From: Pseudomonas sp. stari2
Lineage (GTDB): Bacteria > Pseudomonadota > Gammaproteobacteria > Pseudomonadales > Pseudomonadaceae
Reading direction: 5' to 3'
DNA: 64,000 nt
NCBI RefSeq assembly: GCF_040760005.1
Contig: NZ_CP099760.1
Coordinates: 1,855,501-1,919,500, forward strand
Under the pieces are notes generated by a model. That model had not been told where the DNA came from. It searched no databases and saw only the letters and a program-made list of their open reading frames with translations. Positions 44,111-52,749 of the stretch are shown here, one piece after another (positions within the stretch are counted from its first letter, which is position 1; each line of letters opens with the position of its first letter). Made by a program: the position numbers and the translations under genes.

Positions 44111-45521
44111 TGATCTCCAGTCGGCCGAGCAGCATGCCGAACGACAGAATCCACTTGGCGGCGTCGGGCAGCGAGGAGAAGTTGCCCGCCGGCCCGATGG
44201 TTTCACCCAGCCCTGGGCCGACGCCGGAAACTGTGCTGGCGGCGCCGGTCAGCGCCGTCATCCAGTCTACGCCCAGCAACGACAGCAGCAGGGCGATCAC
44301 GCAGATGGTGATGGCGAAGAAAAACGAAAAGGTCAGGATCGAACGGACGATTTCTTCGTCGAGGCGATGACCGTTGTACTTCTGCTTGATCACCGCGCGC
44401 GGGTGGATCAACTGATTGAGGTTGGCCTTGAGCAGAATGTAGGCGACCTGGAAACGGAAGATCTTGATCCCGCCCGCCGTCGAGCCGGAACAGCCGCCGA
44501 CGAAACCCAGATAGAAGAACAGCATCAGCGAGAAATTGCCCCACAGGCTGTAATCCCCCAGTGCAAAACCGGTGGTGGTGACCACCGAGGTCACGTTCAG
44601 CGCCACATGGCGCAGCGCGTCCAGCCAGTGCAGGTCGGTGGTCCACCAGTACCAGGTGCCGAGCACCAGCCAGGTCACCAGCAACATGCCGAGCAAACCC
44701 TGCACCTGTTGATCCTTGATCAGTGCCCGGCGGTTGCCGCGCATGGTCGCGACATACAGGGTGAACGGCAGGCTGCCGAGGATCATGATCACCACCGCCA
44801 CCCAGTGCACCGCCGGTTGCGTCCACTTGGCCAGGGACTGGTCGGAGGTGGAAAACCCACCGGTGGAAATCGCCGACATCGCGTGGTTGATCGCGTCGAA
44901 CGGGCTCATCCCGGCCCACCAGAACGCCAGACTGCCGAGAATGGTGATACCCACATAGGCCGCCACGATCAGTCGCGCCACCATGTGCGAGCGGGGCATG
45001 ACCTTTTCCGAGCGGTCTGAGGATTCGGTCTGGAACAGGCGCATCCCACCGATACGCAGTAGCGGCAGAATCGCCACCGCCATGCCGATGAAGCCGATGC
45101 CGCCGAGCCAGTGCAACAGCGAGCGCCACATCAGGATGCCGGGAGACATGGTGTCCAGGCCGCTGAGAACGGTCGAACCGGTAGCGGTGATGCCGGACAT
45201 GCTTTCGAAGAACGAGTCGGTGTAGCTGATGTGCTGGGTCAGCAGAAACGGCAGCGCGGCGAAAATGCACACCACCAGCCAGCTGGTGACGGTCAGCAGG
45301 TACATGTCGCGGGGGCGCAGGTGAATGTGTTCCGGGCGTCCAGGGATCACCAGGGCCAGGCCGGCGACGAAGGTGATCATGCTCGCCCAGAGGAACGACG
45401 GCAGATCGCCGGTGCGCTCGAAAATCACCAGGGTGGCCATGGGCACAACCATGGCGATGGCCAGGGTGATCAGGAAGATGCCGATGATGAAACCAATGAT
45501 CCGTAAGGTCGGCAACGCCAT
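44067..45521 (-). CDS. trkH: TrkH-family potassium uptake channel subunit
   Basis: A 484-residue inner-membrane potassium channel subunit with four pseudo-repeats. The selectivity-filter loops are visible in order: SGITATGSTVLSG, MSAISTGGFSTS, TSVVTTTGFALG and ASTVSGVGPGLG, each with the key glycine. It works with the cytosolic NAD-binding TrkA, which is not encoded here. P. fluorescens-type genomes usually carry more than one TrkH. The stop codon lies inside the convergent araC-type gene (44-base overlap). Confidence 0.93.
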   Translation of the reverse strand: MALPTLRIIGFIIGIFLITLAIAMVVPMATLVIFERTGDLPSFLWASMITFVAGLALVIPGRPEHIHLRPRDMYLLTVTSWLVVCIFAALPFLLTQHISYTDSFFESMSGITATGSTVLSGLDTMSPGILMWRSLLHWLGGIGFIGMAVAILPLLRIGGMRLFQTESSDRSEKVMPRSHMVARLIVAAYVGITILGSLAFWWAGMSPFDAINHAMSAISTGGFSTSDQSLAKWTQPAVHWVAVVIMILGSLPFTLYVATMRGNRRALIKDQQVQGLLGMLLVTWLVLGTWYWWTTDLHWLDALRHVALNVTSVVTTTGFALGDYSLWGNFSLMLFFYLGFVGGCSGSTAGGIKIFRFQVAYILLKANLNQLIHPRAVIKQKYNGHRLDEEIVRSILTFSFFFAITICVIALLLSLLGVDWMTALTGAASTVSGVGPGLGETIGPAGNFSSLPDAAKWILSFGMLLGRLEIITVFVLCIPAFWRH

Positions 45522-45642
45522 GAAGTCCGCTCGGGCTGATGTGGGAAGGGCGCCATTCTACCTGCGGGGCAAGGCATGTAAACCGACGCGGCTGGATCAC
45601 TTGCAGCTAGAATAGCCGGACATTTTTTTCAGGAGGTGGCCG

Positions 45643-46209
45643 ATGCAGGCTCTCGACGCTTTGCTCAACCGTGTTTCCGTTCCACGACTGATCGATCCGG
45701 CCCCCACCGCCGAACAGCGCGAAGTGCTGTTTGCCGCCGCGACCCGTGCACCGGATCACGGCCATTTGCAGCCGTATCGTTTCCTGACCGTCGAAGGCGC
45801 GGCGCGTGAGCAGATGGGCGAGTTGCTGGCCGAAGCGGCGCAGATGCAGGAAGGCGAAGTCACTGAAGCGATGATCGACAAGGCGCGCAACGGCCCGCTG
45901 CGGGCGCCGCTGGTGGTCGTGGTCATCGCCAGATTGCAGGATCACGTCAAATACCCGAAGGCCGAGCAGTTGCTGGCGGCGGGCTGTGCGGCCCACGGCA
46001 TTCTGCTGGCGGCTTACGCGCAGGGGATTGGCGCGGTGTGGCGCACCGGTGATCTGGCTTATTCGAAACACGTCGCCAAGGGCCTGGGCCTGACGAACGA
46101 TGAAGAGGTGATTGCGTTCCTTTACCTTGGCACGCCGCAGAAAGAACCGCGCGTGGCGGAGAAGGTTGATCTGGCCGAGTTTGTCAGTGCCTGGCCGGGT
46201 AAAGCCTGA
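45643..46209 (+). CDS. NAD(P)H nitroreductase (YdjA-like)
   Basis: A 188-residue FMN-dependent nitroreductase of the small YdjA type. An R-x-S/V-P-like N-terminal FMN contact (NRVSVPRL) is followed by AATRAPDHGHLQPYRFL, AAGCAAHGILLAAYAQGIGAVWRTG (helix and FMN-phosphate region) and AFLYLGTP near the end. Physiological substrates of the group are unclear. A good ribosome-binding site (AGGAGG) precedes the ATG. It converges with the sensor kinase gene, with a 14-base gap. Confidence 0.88.
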   Translation: MQALDALLNRVSVPRLIDPAPTAEQREVLFAAATRAPDHGHLQPYRFLTVEGAAREQMGELLAEAAQMQEGEVTEAMIDKARNGPLRAPLVVVVIARLQDHVKYPKAEQLLAAGCAAHGILLAAYAQGIGAVWRTGDLAYSKHVAKGLGLTNDEEVIAFLYLGTPQKEPRVAEKVDLAEFVSAWPGKA

Positions 46210-46223
46210 CACTGAAAACACCA

Positions 46224-47564
46224 TCAGGGCTGGACAATCGCCCCCGGCTCCAGCGGCAACTCAAGACTGGCCACAAACCCGCCCTGCGGGTGATTGGCCA
46301 GTACCAGCGTTCCGCCATGGCGCTCCGCCGCCCGCCGGGCAATCGCCAGGCCCAGTCCATGGCCGGCAGAGGTCTGCCCCGGTGCCCGATAAAACGGTTC
46401 GCCCAACTGGCTCAAATGCTCGGCCTGCACCCCCGGGCCGTGGTCGCGCACGCTGACCACGATTCGCTCGCCCTGACGTGAAGCCTGCATTTCAATCGAC
46501 TGCCCCACCGGATTGAAGCGCTGGGCGTTGCGCAGCAGGTTGTCCACGGCGCGTTCAATCATGGTCGGCCAGCCGGTCAGATTGAGCTGCGGCTCGGCCT
46601 CAAGGCGCACGGTCTGCTCCGGCGAGCCGAGTTGCGCGTCCTTTTGCAGGGTGCCCAGCAGGGCATTCAGATCAACGGCTTCGGCACTGGCATTGTCGGC
46701 ATCGACCCGTGCCAGCACCAGGATTTCACTGATCAACGCTTCCAGCCGGTCGCACTCGCGGGTCAGGCGTGGCCAGAGTTTTTCACGTTCTTCCGGGCTT
46801 GCCCGTTCGGCCAGTGCCAGGGCGATACGCAGCCGCGCCAGCGGTGAGCGCAGCTCATGGGATACGTCGCGCAGCAACTGGCGCTGGCTGCCGATCAGGC
46901 TTTGCAGGCGTGCGCCCATGCGGTTGAAGTCGTTGGCGAGTACGCCGAACTCATCCCGGCGGTTGGCCAGTTTCGCCAGGCTGTTCTGCTGATAGGTGGT
47001 CTGTCCCAGGTCGTGCACCGCGCCGCGCAATCGGTTGAGTGGGCGAGTAATGGAGAGTGTCACCAAAAGGCTGAACAGGGTCAGCACCACCAGCGCGATC
47101 CCCAGCGCACTCAATGGCCAGAGCAGACTTTCGCGATGCCAGGCGTCGAGTTCCGGATGCGGGATGCGATAGATGAACAGGTAGGTGTCACCGGTCTTTT
47201 CGCTGGTGAACTCATCGGTCAGGCGCCGCCAGGGCAGGCGTCGGTCATCGTTGTTCTGCCGTGCCTCGAACGCCGCCGCGCGGCGGGGGAAGGTGCCGCG
47301 CACCACCGGGTCGCCGCTTTCGTTCAGCACCTGGACGTCGATGTGATACTGGCGTTTGCGCTGCTGGAGGATGTCCTGAGCGGCGTCCTCGCCCTGGGAT
47401 TCGTAGGTCTGCGTCCAGTCGGCAGCCAGCGTATTGAGCCCCGGATGGCGGCTGAGGATCCATGCGTCCTGATTGAGCATGTGCCCCAGCAGGATGGAAA
47501 GCCCCGCAACCAGAGCGATGGCCAGCCAGAAGCTCGCGAGAATACGCCAGAACAATGAACGCAC
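46224..47564 (-). CDS. Sensor histidine kinase, CpxA-like
   Basis: A 446-residue membrane kinase. Two transmembrane segments (about 7-28 and 145-168) bracket a ~120-residue periplasmic sensor; a HAMP domain (SITRPLNRLRGAVHDL), H-box RDVSHELRSPLARLR, N-box NLLRNAQRF, G1 DHGPGV and G2 GHGLGLAIA follow. The start is a GTG at 47564 with TTGAGGA upstream. Located at the end of a four-gene cluster with a CpxR-type regulator and a Spy/CpxP protein, it very likely senses envelope protein stress. An intrinsic hairpin between it and the Spy-like gene could lower its expression. Confidence 0.87.
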   Translation of the reverse strand: MRSLFWRILASFWLAIALVAGLSILLGHMLNQDAWILSRHPGLNTLAADWTQTYESQGEDAAQDILQQRKRQYHIDVQVLNESGDPVVRGTFPRRAAAFEARQNNDDRRLPWRRLTDEFTSEKTGDTYLFIYRIPHPELDAWHRESLLWPLSALGIALVVLTLFSLLVTLSITRPLNRLRGAVHDLGQTTYQQNSLAKLANRRDEFGVLANDFNRMGARLQSLIGSQRQLLRDVSHELRSPLARLRIALALAERASPEEREKLWPRLTRECDRLEALISEILVLARVDADNASAEAVDLNALLGTLQKDAQLGSPEQTVRLEAEPQLNLTGWPTMIERAVDNLLRNAQRFNPVGQSIEMQASRQGERIVVSVRDHGPGVQAEHLSQLGEPFYRAPGQTSAGHGLGLAIARRAAERHGGTLVLANHPQGGFVASLELPLEPGAIVQP

Positions 47565-47584
47565 AGAAAATCCTCAAACAAAGA

Positions 47585-47612
47585 AAACCCAACGGCGGTG
47601 AGCCGTTGGGTC
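47585..47612 (-). terminator. Intra-operon terminator/attenuator between Spy-like and kinase genes
   Basis: On the minus strand: CCCAACGG, a 7-base loop, CCGTTGGG followed by TTTTC. It lies just after the Spy-like stop and 21 bases before the kinase start, so it should reduce but not abolish read-through. Confidence 0.7.
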
Positions 47613-47631
47613 GGGGCGTGACGCTAGAGCA

Positions 47632-48081
47632 TTATTGCGCCTTTTGCGGCTGTTGCGCTTTCCAGGCCTTGAACTCGGCCCATTCGGCGCGACGCTCGGC
47701 CTGTTTCTTCTGGATCTCGTCGAATTTCTTCTGTTGATCCGGTTTCAACACGGCGCGGACATCGGATTCGGCTTTCTTGTGGTTGGCCGCCATCTCGTCC
47801 TTCATGGCTTTCTGGTCGGCTGGCGAGAGTTTCTCCAGGTATTTCTCGACCGTCTGCTTACGTTCGTGCATCTGCTCGCCCATGATCTTGCGGATCTGCT
47901 CGCGCTGTTCACGGGAGAGGTCCAGCTGGCTGTACGGGCCTTTGCCGTGCATGCCGTGCATCTGACCGCCGTGGCGCCAGCCACCGTCCGGTCCGCCCAT
48001 CGGGCCACCATCCTGCGGCACGGCCATGGCGACGGTTGGCAGAGCGGCAGCGAACATCAGAGCGATAAGAGTCTTGCGCAT
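47632..48081 (-). CDS. Spy/CpxP-family periplasmic chaperone-like protein
   Basis: A 149-residue periplasmic protein. A signal peptide (about 1-20, ending AMA-VPQDGG), a Gly/His/Met-rich segment (GWRHGGQMHGMHGKG) that could bind metal, and LTxxQ-type repeats (LDLSREQREQIRKIM, LKPDQQKKFDEIQ) define the Spy/CpxP fold. Family members act as ATP-independent chaperones or as inhibitors of the CpxA sensor. The gene sits between the regulator and kinase genes, as expected for an auxiliary sensor. AAGGAG before the ATG sets the start at 48081. Confidence 0.88.
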   Translation of the reverse strand: MRKTLIALMFAAALPTVAMAVPQDGGPMGGPDGGWRHGGQMHGMHGKGPYSQLDLSREQREQIRKIMGEQMHERKQTVEKYLEKLSPADQKAMKDEMAANHKKAESDVRAVLKPDQQKKFDEIQKKQAERRAEWAEFKAWKAQQPQKAQ

Positions 48082-48222
48082 GGTGTATCTCCTTGTCTCG
48101 TTCCCGGTACGTTCCGGATGAGTACAGATTACGAAGATCAAGGTCAGCGGCGGTCAGCGCTGGGTAAAGCTTGGGTAAAGACGCTTTGTCATCGAACTGA
48201 CAAAGCGTCCGCGTGCGGGGTT

Positions 48223-48900
48223 TCAGAGGCTGTAATAGTAGCCACGGCTGCGCAGGGCCACGATGCGCGGGCGGCCGTCGGCGTGGGGGCCGATCTTCTT
48301 GCGCAGGTTGCTGACGTGCATGTCCAGGCTGCGGTCGTACAGGGTCAGCTTGCGGCCGAGGGCGATCTGCGCCAGTTCCTGTTTATCCAGCGGCTCGCCC
48401 GGCTGCTTGAGCAGCGCTTCGAGCAGGCGGCTCTCGGAAACGGTGAGGGTGAATTCCTTTTCGTCGATGCTGACCACGCCACGCACCGGGCTGAAGCTCA
48501 GATCGCCCAGCTCGAGCTGAGTCGACACGGCGGCCGGATGACTGCGGCGCAGCACGGCACGCAGGCGGGCGGTAAGCTCTCGCGGATCGCAGGGTTTGGC
48601 CAGGTAATCGTCGGCACCCAGTTCCAGACCGAGGATCCGGTCCAGCGGTTCGCCACGGGCCGAAAGCATCACCACCGGCAGATCGGCGTGTTCACTGCGC
48701 AATTGCTTGAGCAGTTCCAGGCCGCTGCCATCGGGCAGCATCACGTCCAGCACCACCGCGGCGGGGGCGGATTCGGCCAAAGCCTTGCGGGCGCTCTGGC
48801 CATCGTGGCAGGCACGGACCTGAAAGCCTTCCTGGCTCAGCCAACTGCTCAGAAGCTCACACAGCTCCTGGTCATCATCAATCAGTAACAGCTCGCTCAT
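48223..48900 (-). CDS. OmpR/CpxR-type response regulator
   Basis: A 225-residue regulator. The receiver domain has the acidic pocket (LLIDDDQELC), phospho-acceptor Asp in VVLDVMLPDGSG, a conserved Ser (MLSARGE) and Lys (LAKPCDP). The winged-helix output domain ends KKIGPHADGRPRIVALRSRGYYYSL, close to CpxR proteins. It is encoded 7 bases after the small coiled-coil protein and upstream of spy-like and kinase genes on the same strand, forming a Cpx-like operon. Confidence 0.9.
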   Translation of the reverse strand: MSELLLIDDDQELCELLSSWLSQEGFQVRACHDGQSARKALAESAPAAVVLDVMLPDGSGLELLKQLRSEHADLPVVMLSARGEPLDRILGLELGADDYLAKPCDPRELTARLRAVLRRSHPAAVSTQLELGDLSFSPVRGVVSIDEKEFTLTVSESRLLEALLKQPGEPLDKQELAQIALGRKLTLYDRSLDMHVSNLRKKIGPHADGRPRIVALRSRGYYYSL

Positions 48901-48907
48901 GACTCAC

Positions 48908-49318
48908 TCAATTTAGCCATTGTCGACGTTTTCGACTTGCACCACTGGCAAAGATACCGCAGAGCAGGGCCAATAGCGCTACCCCGGCGCCGGTGACGAA
49001 CCATTGCTGCTGTTCGGTCAGCAGGCGCGGCAGCGGGCTGGCCTGGGCTTCCTTGAGTTGCAGCTTCAAGCGCTGGTTCTCCTGGCGCAACCGGGCAAGC
49101 TGGGCGCTTTCGCGGGTGTTGTCGGCATCCTGCAGTTGTTTGCTCAGTACTTCCCGCTGCTGCTCGCTGGCCTTCAGGCGCTGCTGCAACTCGGTGATCT
49201 GGCTGCCGGCGCTCAACGAAAGCGGCGTGGAATTGCCGCTTTCGGTGCTTTCTTCACCATGGGCGGGCGCCACGATCGACAACGTGACCAACATCAGACA
49301 CAACGGACCCTTGCGCAT
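48908..49318 (-). CDS. Small exported coiled-coil protein with C-terminal membrane anchor
   Basis: A 136-residue protein with a signal peptide (about 1-22, MRKGPLCLMLVTLSIVAPAHG), a coiled-coil segment (about 40-90, ITELQQRLKASEQQREVL), a transmembrane helix near the end (WFVTGAGVALLALLCGIFAS) and a basic tail (RKRRQWLN). This is the anchor half of the TIGR04211/YgiM-like SH3-and-anchor family, but the SH3 domain is missing. AGGAGT four bases before the ATG at 49318 supports the start. It directly precedes the response regulator gene. Function unknown; the context suggests an envelope-stress link. Confidence 0.65.
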   Translation of the reverse strand: MRKGPLCLMLVTLSIVAPAHGEESTESGNSTPLSLSAGSQITELQQRLKASEQQREVLSKQLQDADNTRESAQLARLRQENQRLKLQLKEAQASPLPRLLTEQQQWFVTGAGVALLALLCGIFASGASRKRRQWLN

Positions 49319-49390
49319 CGCGACTCCTGTTACCAAATGGATATTGGGCAGGTTGTCGGCCGGCAAACGAGAATAATGAGCGATTGAGAA

Positions 49391-49417
49391 CGCGATGAAC
49401 CGACAAGGTTCATCGCG
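49391..49417 (-). terminator. Strong hairpin downstream of yciI
   Basis: CGCGATGAACC-GACAA-GGTTCATCGCG, an 11-bp perfect stem beginning 10 bases after the yciI stop on the minus strand. The following T-run is weak (GTTCTC), so it may be a partial terminator or 3'-end stabiliser. Confidence 0.55.
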
Positions 49418-49427
49418 TGGGGAAGGA

Positions 49428-49727
49428 TTACGGCAGGACTTGCTTGAACGGCTTCACGACAACGTTGGCGTAGACACCGGCGGCGATGTACGGATCGGCG
49501 TCGGCCCAGGCCTGTGCAGCGCTCAGGGATTCGAATTCGGCAACGATGAGGCTGCCGGTGAAACCCGCTGCGCCCGGATCATTGCTGTCGACCGCCGGGT
49601 GCGGGCCGGCCAGGACGATGCGGCCTTCGCCCTTGAGCACTTGCAGGCGTTCAAGGTGGGCCGGGCGGGCGGCGAGGCGCGCGTCCAGGGAGTTGGCGAC
49701 GTCGGTGGCAATGATTGCGTAGAGCAT
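49428..49727 (-). CDS. yciI: YciI-family protein
   Basis: A 99-residue ferredoxin-like-fold protein: [44 protein letters not shown] with the conserved His and Asp near the start, and [21 protein letters not shown]. The family is related to muconolactone isomerases and some members dehalogenate; the true activity in this branch is unknown. It begins one base after the yciB-like stop, and the pair is expressed together as in many proteobacteria. Confidence 0.93.
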   Translation of the reverse strand: MLYAIIATDVANSLDARLAARPAHLERLQVLKGEGRIVLAGPHPAVDSNDPGAAGFTGSLIVAEFESLSAAQAWADADPYIAAGVYANVVVKPFKQVLP

Positions 49728-49728
49728 G

Positions 49729-50325
49729 TCAGTCCTCGGTTTTTGGTGTTGTGGTATCGGCGTCGTGCAGGTGACGGGACAGGTAAATGCCCTGGGCGAC
49801 CAGGAACAGTACGGTCAAGCCCAGGCTGCCGAACACCTTGAAGTCCACCCAGTAGTCCTGGAAGGTGAACGCGACGAACAGGTTGGCAGCGCCGCAGAAC
49901 AGGAAGAAGCCGATCCAGGCAATGTTCAGTCGGGTCCAGACGGCGTCCGGCAGGGTCAGCGCGTGGCCCATGATGCGCTTGATCAGCAGGCGGTCACCGA
50001 TGAAGTGGCTGCCGATGAAGGCCAGGGCGAACAGCCAGTTGACCACCGGGGCTTTCCACTTCAGGAAGGTTTCGCTGTGGAAGGCCAGGGTCAGGCTGCC
50101 GAACACAAGGCAGGCGATCAGGGTCAGCCACTGGCTCTTTTCCAGCTTGCGCTGCTTGATGAAGAGCGCGCCATAGACCACCAGGGAGCTGATGATCAGC
50201 ACGGCGGTGGCGCTGTAAATGCCGCCTACGGTCAACTCATGGCCGGCAACGTCGACGGTGCGGGGATCGAGTTTGTAGACGATGAAGAACAGCAGAAGCG
50301 GGATGAAATCGATGAATTGTTTCAC
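49729..50325 (-). CDS. yciB: Septation protein A / YciB intracellular septation membrane protein
   Basis: A 198-residue inner-membrane protein with five or six helices. [21 protein letters not shown] is the family start, and [32 protein letters not shown] and [18 protein letters not shown] are conserved. The GTG at 50325 is chosen by family alignment over an upstream start that would add 13 residues. YciB/IspA proteins affect envelope synthesis and septation. Translation of yciI follows almost immediately. Confidence 0.9.
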   Translation of the reverse strand: MKQFIDFIPLLLFFIVYKLDPRTVDVAGHELTVGGIYSATAVLIISSLVVYGALFIKQRKLEKSQWLTLIACLVFGSLTLAFHSETFLKWKAPVVNWLFALAFIGSHFIGDRLLIKRIMGHALTLPDAVWTRLNIAWIGFFLFCGAANLFVAFTFQDYWVDFKVFGSLGLTVLFLVAQGIYLSRHLHDADTTTPKTED

Positions 50326-50412
50326 AGTGAGAGCCAGAAGCTGGATGTGGCGGCATAATAACAAACATATGGGCGCGCGATAGCGCCAGCTGATTTGAGG
50401 TTACACATCCCC

Positions 50413-51276
50413 GTGAATGTTGATTTGCACTGCCACAGCACGGCCTCCGATGGCGCCCTGGCGCCTGCGGCACTGGTTGCGCGTGCGTTCGAAAACGGCG
50501 TGCGAGTCCTGGCCCTGACCGATCACGATACCCTCGAAGGCCTCGCCGAGGCGCGCATTGCGGCCACGGAGCTGGGAATGCAACTGGTCAACGGCGTCGA
50601 GCTGTCCTGCACCTGGGGCGGTGCCACCATTCATGTGCTGGGCTATGGTTTCGACGTCAACGCCGCACCGTTGGTCGAGGCGATTGCGAAGCTGCACGAT
50701 GGCCGCTGGCTACGGTCTGAAGAAATAAGCCGCAAGCTCGCCCTCAAGGGCATGCCGAATGCGCTCGACGGCGCGCGGCAGATCCAGCAGGAACTGGGCG
50801 ACAGCGGCAACGCGCCGGCCCGTCCGCATTTCGCCGACTGGATGGTGCGTGAAGGTTTCGTCAAGGATCGCGCCGAAGCGTTCCGCAAATGGCTCGGCGC
50901 CGGCAAGCTGGGGGACGTCAAACAACACTGGCCGTCCCTCGAAGATACCGTCGGCACGCTGCGCGCCGCCGGGGCCTGGGTCAGCCTGGCGCATCCCTGG
51001 CACTACGATTTCACCCGCAGCAAGCGCCGAAAGCTTATTGCCGACTATATTCAAGCAGGCGGACAGGCGATCGAGGTGGTCAACGGCCATCAGCCTGCGG
51101 AACAGGTGGGCAGCCTGGCGATCCTTGCCCGTGAGTTCGGTCTGCTGGTCAGCGCCGGCAGTGATTTTCATGGCCCTGGAGGCTGGTCGGAGATCGGCCA
51201 GTACCGGCCACTCCCTGAGGACCTTCCACCCCTGTGGTGTCGGTTCAAACATGACACAGTTATTACCGCCGTCTGA
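50413..51276 (+). CDS. PHP-domain 3',5'-nucleoside bisphosphate phosphatase / RNase AM (TrpH/YciV-like)
   Basis: A 287-residue PHP phosphoesterase. Metal ligands are visible in DLHCHS near the N-terminus, LTDHDT, an early Glu in GVELSC, a His in SLAHPW and the final AGSDFHGPG. E. coli YciV (RnaAM) degrades RNA 5'-ends and nucleoside 3',5'-bisphosphates; the same role is inferred. The GTG at 50413 gives the family start MNVDLHCHS; an in-frame TTG at 50395 is less likely. The gene order trpH-like, yciO, then scpAB and rluB resembles the enterobacterial yciV-yciO-rluB neighbourhood. Confidence 0.9.
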   Translation: MNVDLHCHSTASDGALAPAALVARAFENGVRVLALTDHDTLEGLAEARIAATELGMQLVNGVELSCTWGGATIHVLGYGFDVNAAPLVEAIAKLHDGRWLRSEEISRKLALKGMPNALDGARQIQQELGDSGNAPARPHFADWMVREGFVKDRAEAFRKWLGAGKLGDVKQHWPSLEDTVGTLRAAGAWVSLAHPWHYDFTRSKRRKLIADYIQAGGQAIEVVNGHQPAEQVGSLAILAREFGLLVSAGSDFHGPGGWSEIGQYRPLPEDLPPLWCRFKHDTVITAV

Positions 51277-51289
51277 ACAGGTAGAGAAT

Positions 51290-51919
51290 GTGAGTCAATT
51301 TTTCCAGATCCATCCGGAAAACCCGCAAGCGCGCCTGATCAAACAGGCGGTCGAGATCATCCGCAAGGGCGGGGTGGTGGTCTATCCAACGGACTCTTCC
51401 TACGCAATCGGTTGCCAGATCGGCGACAAGAACGCCATCGAGCGCGTTCGACGCCTGCGTCAGCTCGACGAAAAGCACAACTTCGCGCTGATCTGCAGCG
51501 ACCTGTCGCAACTGGGCAATTACGCCAAGATCGACACCGGGACCTTTCGAATCCTGAAAGCCCACCTGCCGGGACCGTACACCTTCATTCTCAACGCCAC
51601 TCGCGAAGTGCCGCGTCTGTTGCTGCATCCCAAGAAACGCACCATCGGTCTGCGGGTGCCGAGCCATCCCATCGCGTTGGCGCTGCTGGCCGAACTGGGC
51701 GAGCCGCTGATGAGCGTGACCCTGATCATGCCGGGCGAAGAAGACCCGCTGAGCGATCCGTACGAAATGCGCCAGTTGCTCGAGCATCAGGTGGACCTGA
51801 TCATCGATGGCGGTTCCGGCGGCATCAAGGCCTCCACCGTGATCGACCTCACGGGCGATGATCCGGAAGTGATCCGCGTCGGTTGCGGCGATCCGGCTCC
51901 ATTCATGGTCGAGGCCTGA
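51290..51919 (+). CDS. yciO: Threonylcarbamoyl-AMP synthase-family protein YciO
   Basis: A 209-residue Sua5/YciO/YrdC-fold protein. GGVVVYPTDSSYAIGCQIGDK is the nucleotide-binding start, KHNFALICSDLSQLGNYA and PGPYTFILNATREVPR follow, and TIGLRVPSHPIALALL lies later. YciO belongs to the same fold as TsaC, which makes threonylcarbamoyl-AMP for tRNA t6A, but its physiological role is less certain. The start is a GTG at 51290 after GGTAGAG, 14 bases after the preceding gene. The stop codon abuts the scpA start. Confidence 0.88.
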   Translation: MSQFFQIHPENPQARLIKQAVEIIRKGGVVVYPTDSSYAIGCQIGDKNAIERVRRLRQLDEKHNFALICSDLSQLGNYAKIDTGTFRILKAHLPGPYTFILNATREVPRLLLHPKKRTIGLRVPSHPIALALLAELGEPLMSVTLIMPGEEDPLSDPYEMRQLLEHQVDLIIDGGSGGIKASTVIDLTGDDPEVIRVGCGDPAPFMVEA

Positions 51920-52738
51920 ATGTCCGCAGTGGAAACCGTTGATCCCCAGGCCGGTGCCCAGCAGGAACTGCCGTTTGCCATGGTCTATGGCCAGGCGGTC
52001 ACGGAAATGCCGCTGGACCTGTACATCCCGCCGGACGCCCTTGAAGTCTTCCTCGAAGCCTTCGAAGGCCCGCTCGACCTGCTGCTGTACCTGATCCGCA
52101 AACAGAACATCAATATCCTCGACATCCCGGTGGCGGAAATCACCCGTCAGTACATGGGCTATGTCGAGCTGATGCAGTCGGTGCGCCTGGAGCTGGCCGC
52201 CGAATACCTGGTGATGGCGGCGATGCTGGCCGAGATCAAGTCGCGGATGCTGTTGCCCCGGGCCGAAACCGTCGAAGAGGAAGAGGAAGACCCGCGGGCC
52301 GAACTGATCCGCCGACTGCAGGAATACGAACGCTTCAAGGCCGCTGCCGAAGGCATCGACGGACTGAGCCGGGTCGGCCGCGACGTGATCGTGCCCAAGC
52401 TCGACGCCCCGGAAGCCCGGGCACGCAAACTGTTGCCGGACGTGGCGCTGGAAGAGATATTGATGTCCATGGCCGAAGTGCTGCGCCGTGGCGACATGTT
52501 TGAAAGCCATCAGGTCAGCCGCGAGGCACTGTCCACCCGAGAACGCATGAGCGATGTGCTGGAACGGCTCAAGGGCGCCGGGTTTGTGCCGTTCGTCGAG
52601 CTGTTCACTGCCGAGGAAGGCCGGCTCGGCGTGGTGGTGACCTTCATGGCGATCCTTGAACTGGTCAAGGAATCCCTGATCGAGCTGGTGCAGAATGAGC
52701 CGTTCGCCGCGATCCACGTGCGAGCCCGAGCCGAATAA
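51920..52738 (+). CDS. scpA: Segregation and condensation protein A
   Basis: The kleisin subunit of the SMC-ScpAB complex, 272 residues. The core starts EVFLEAFEGPLDLLLYLIRKQNINILDIPVAEITRQYM and is followed by an acidic linker (EEEEEDPRAELIRRLQEYERFK) and a winged-helix C-terminus. About 40 extra residues precede the usual family start, so a later initiation codon is possible. The ATG immediately follows the yciO stop, indicating translational coupling. Together with ScpB 11 bases downstream it bridges SMC heads in chromosome organisation. Confidence 0.93.
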   Translation: MSAVETVDPQAGAQQELPFAMVYGQAVTEMPLDLYIPPDALEVFLEAFEGPLDLLLYLIRKQNINILDIPVAEITRQYMGYVELMQSVRLELAAEYLVMAAMLAEIKSRMLLPRAETVEEEEEDPRAELIRRLQEYERFKAAAEGIDGLSRVGRDVIVPKLDAPEARARKLLPDVALEEILMSMAEVLRRGDMFESHQVSREALSTRERMSDVLERLKGAGFVPFVELFTAEEGRLGVVVTFMAILELVKESLIELVQNEPFAAIHVRARAE

Positions 52739-52749
52739 CGAGTCCCGAT

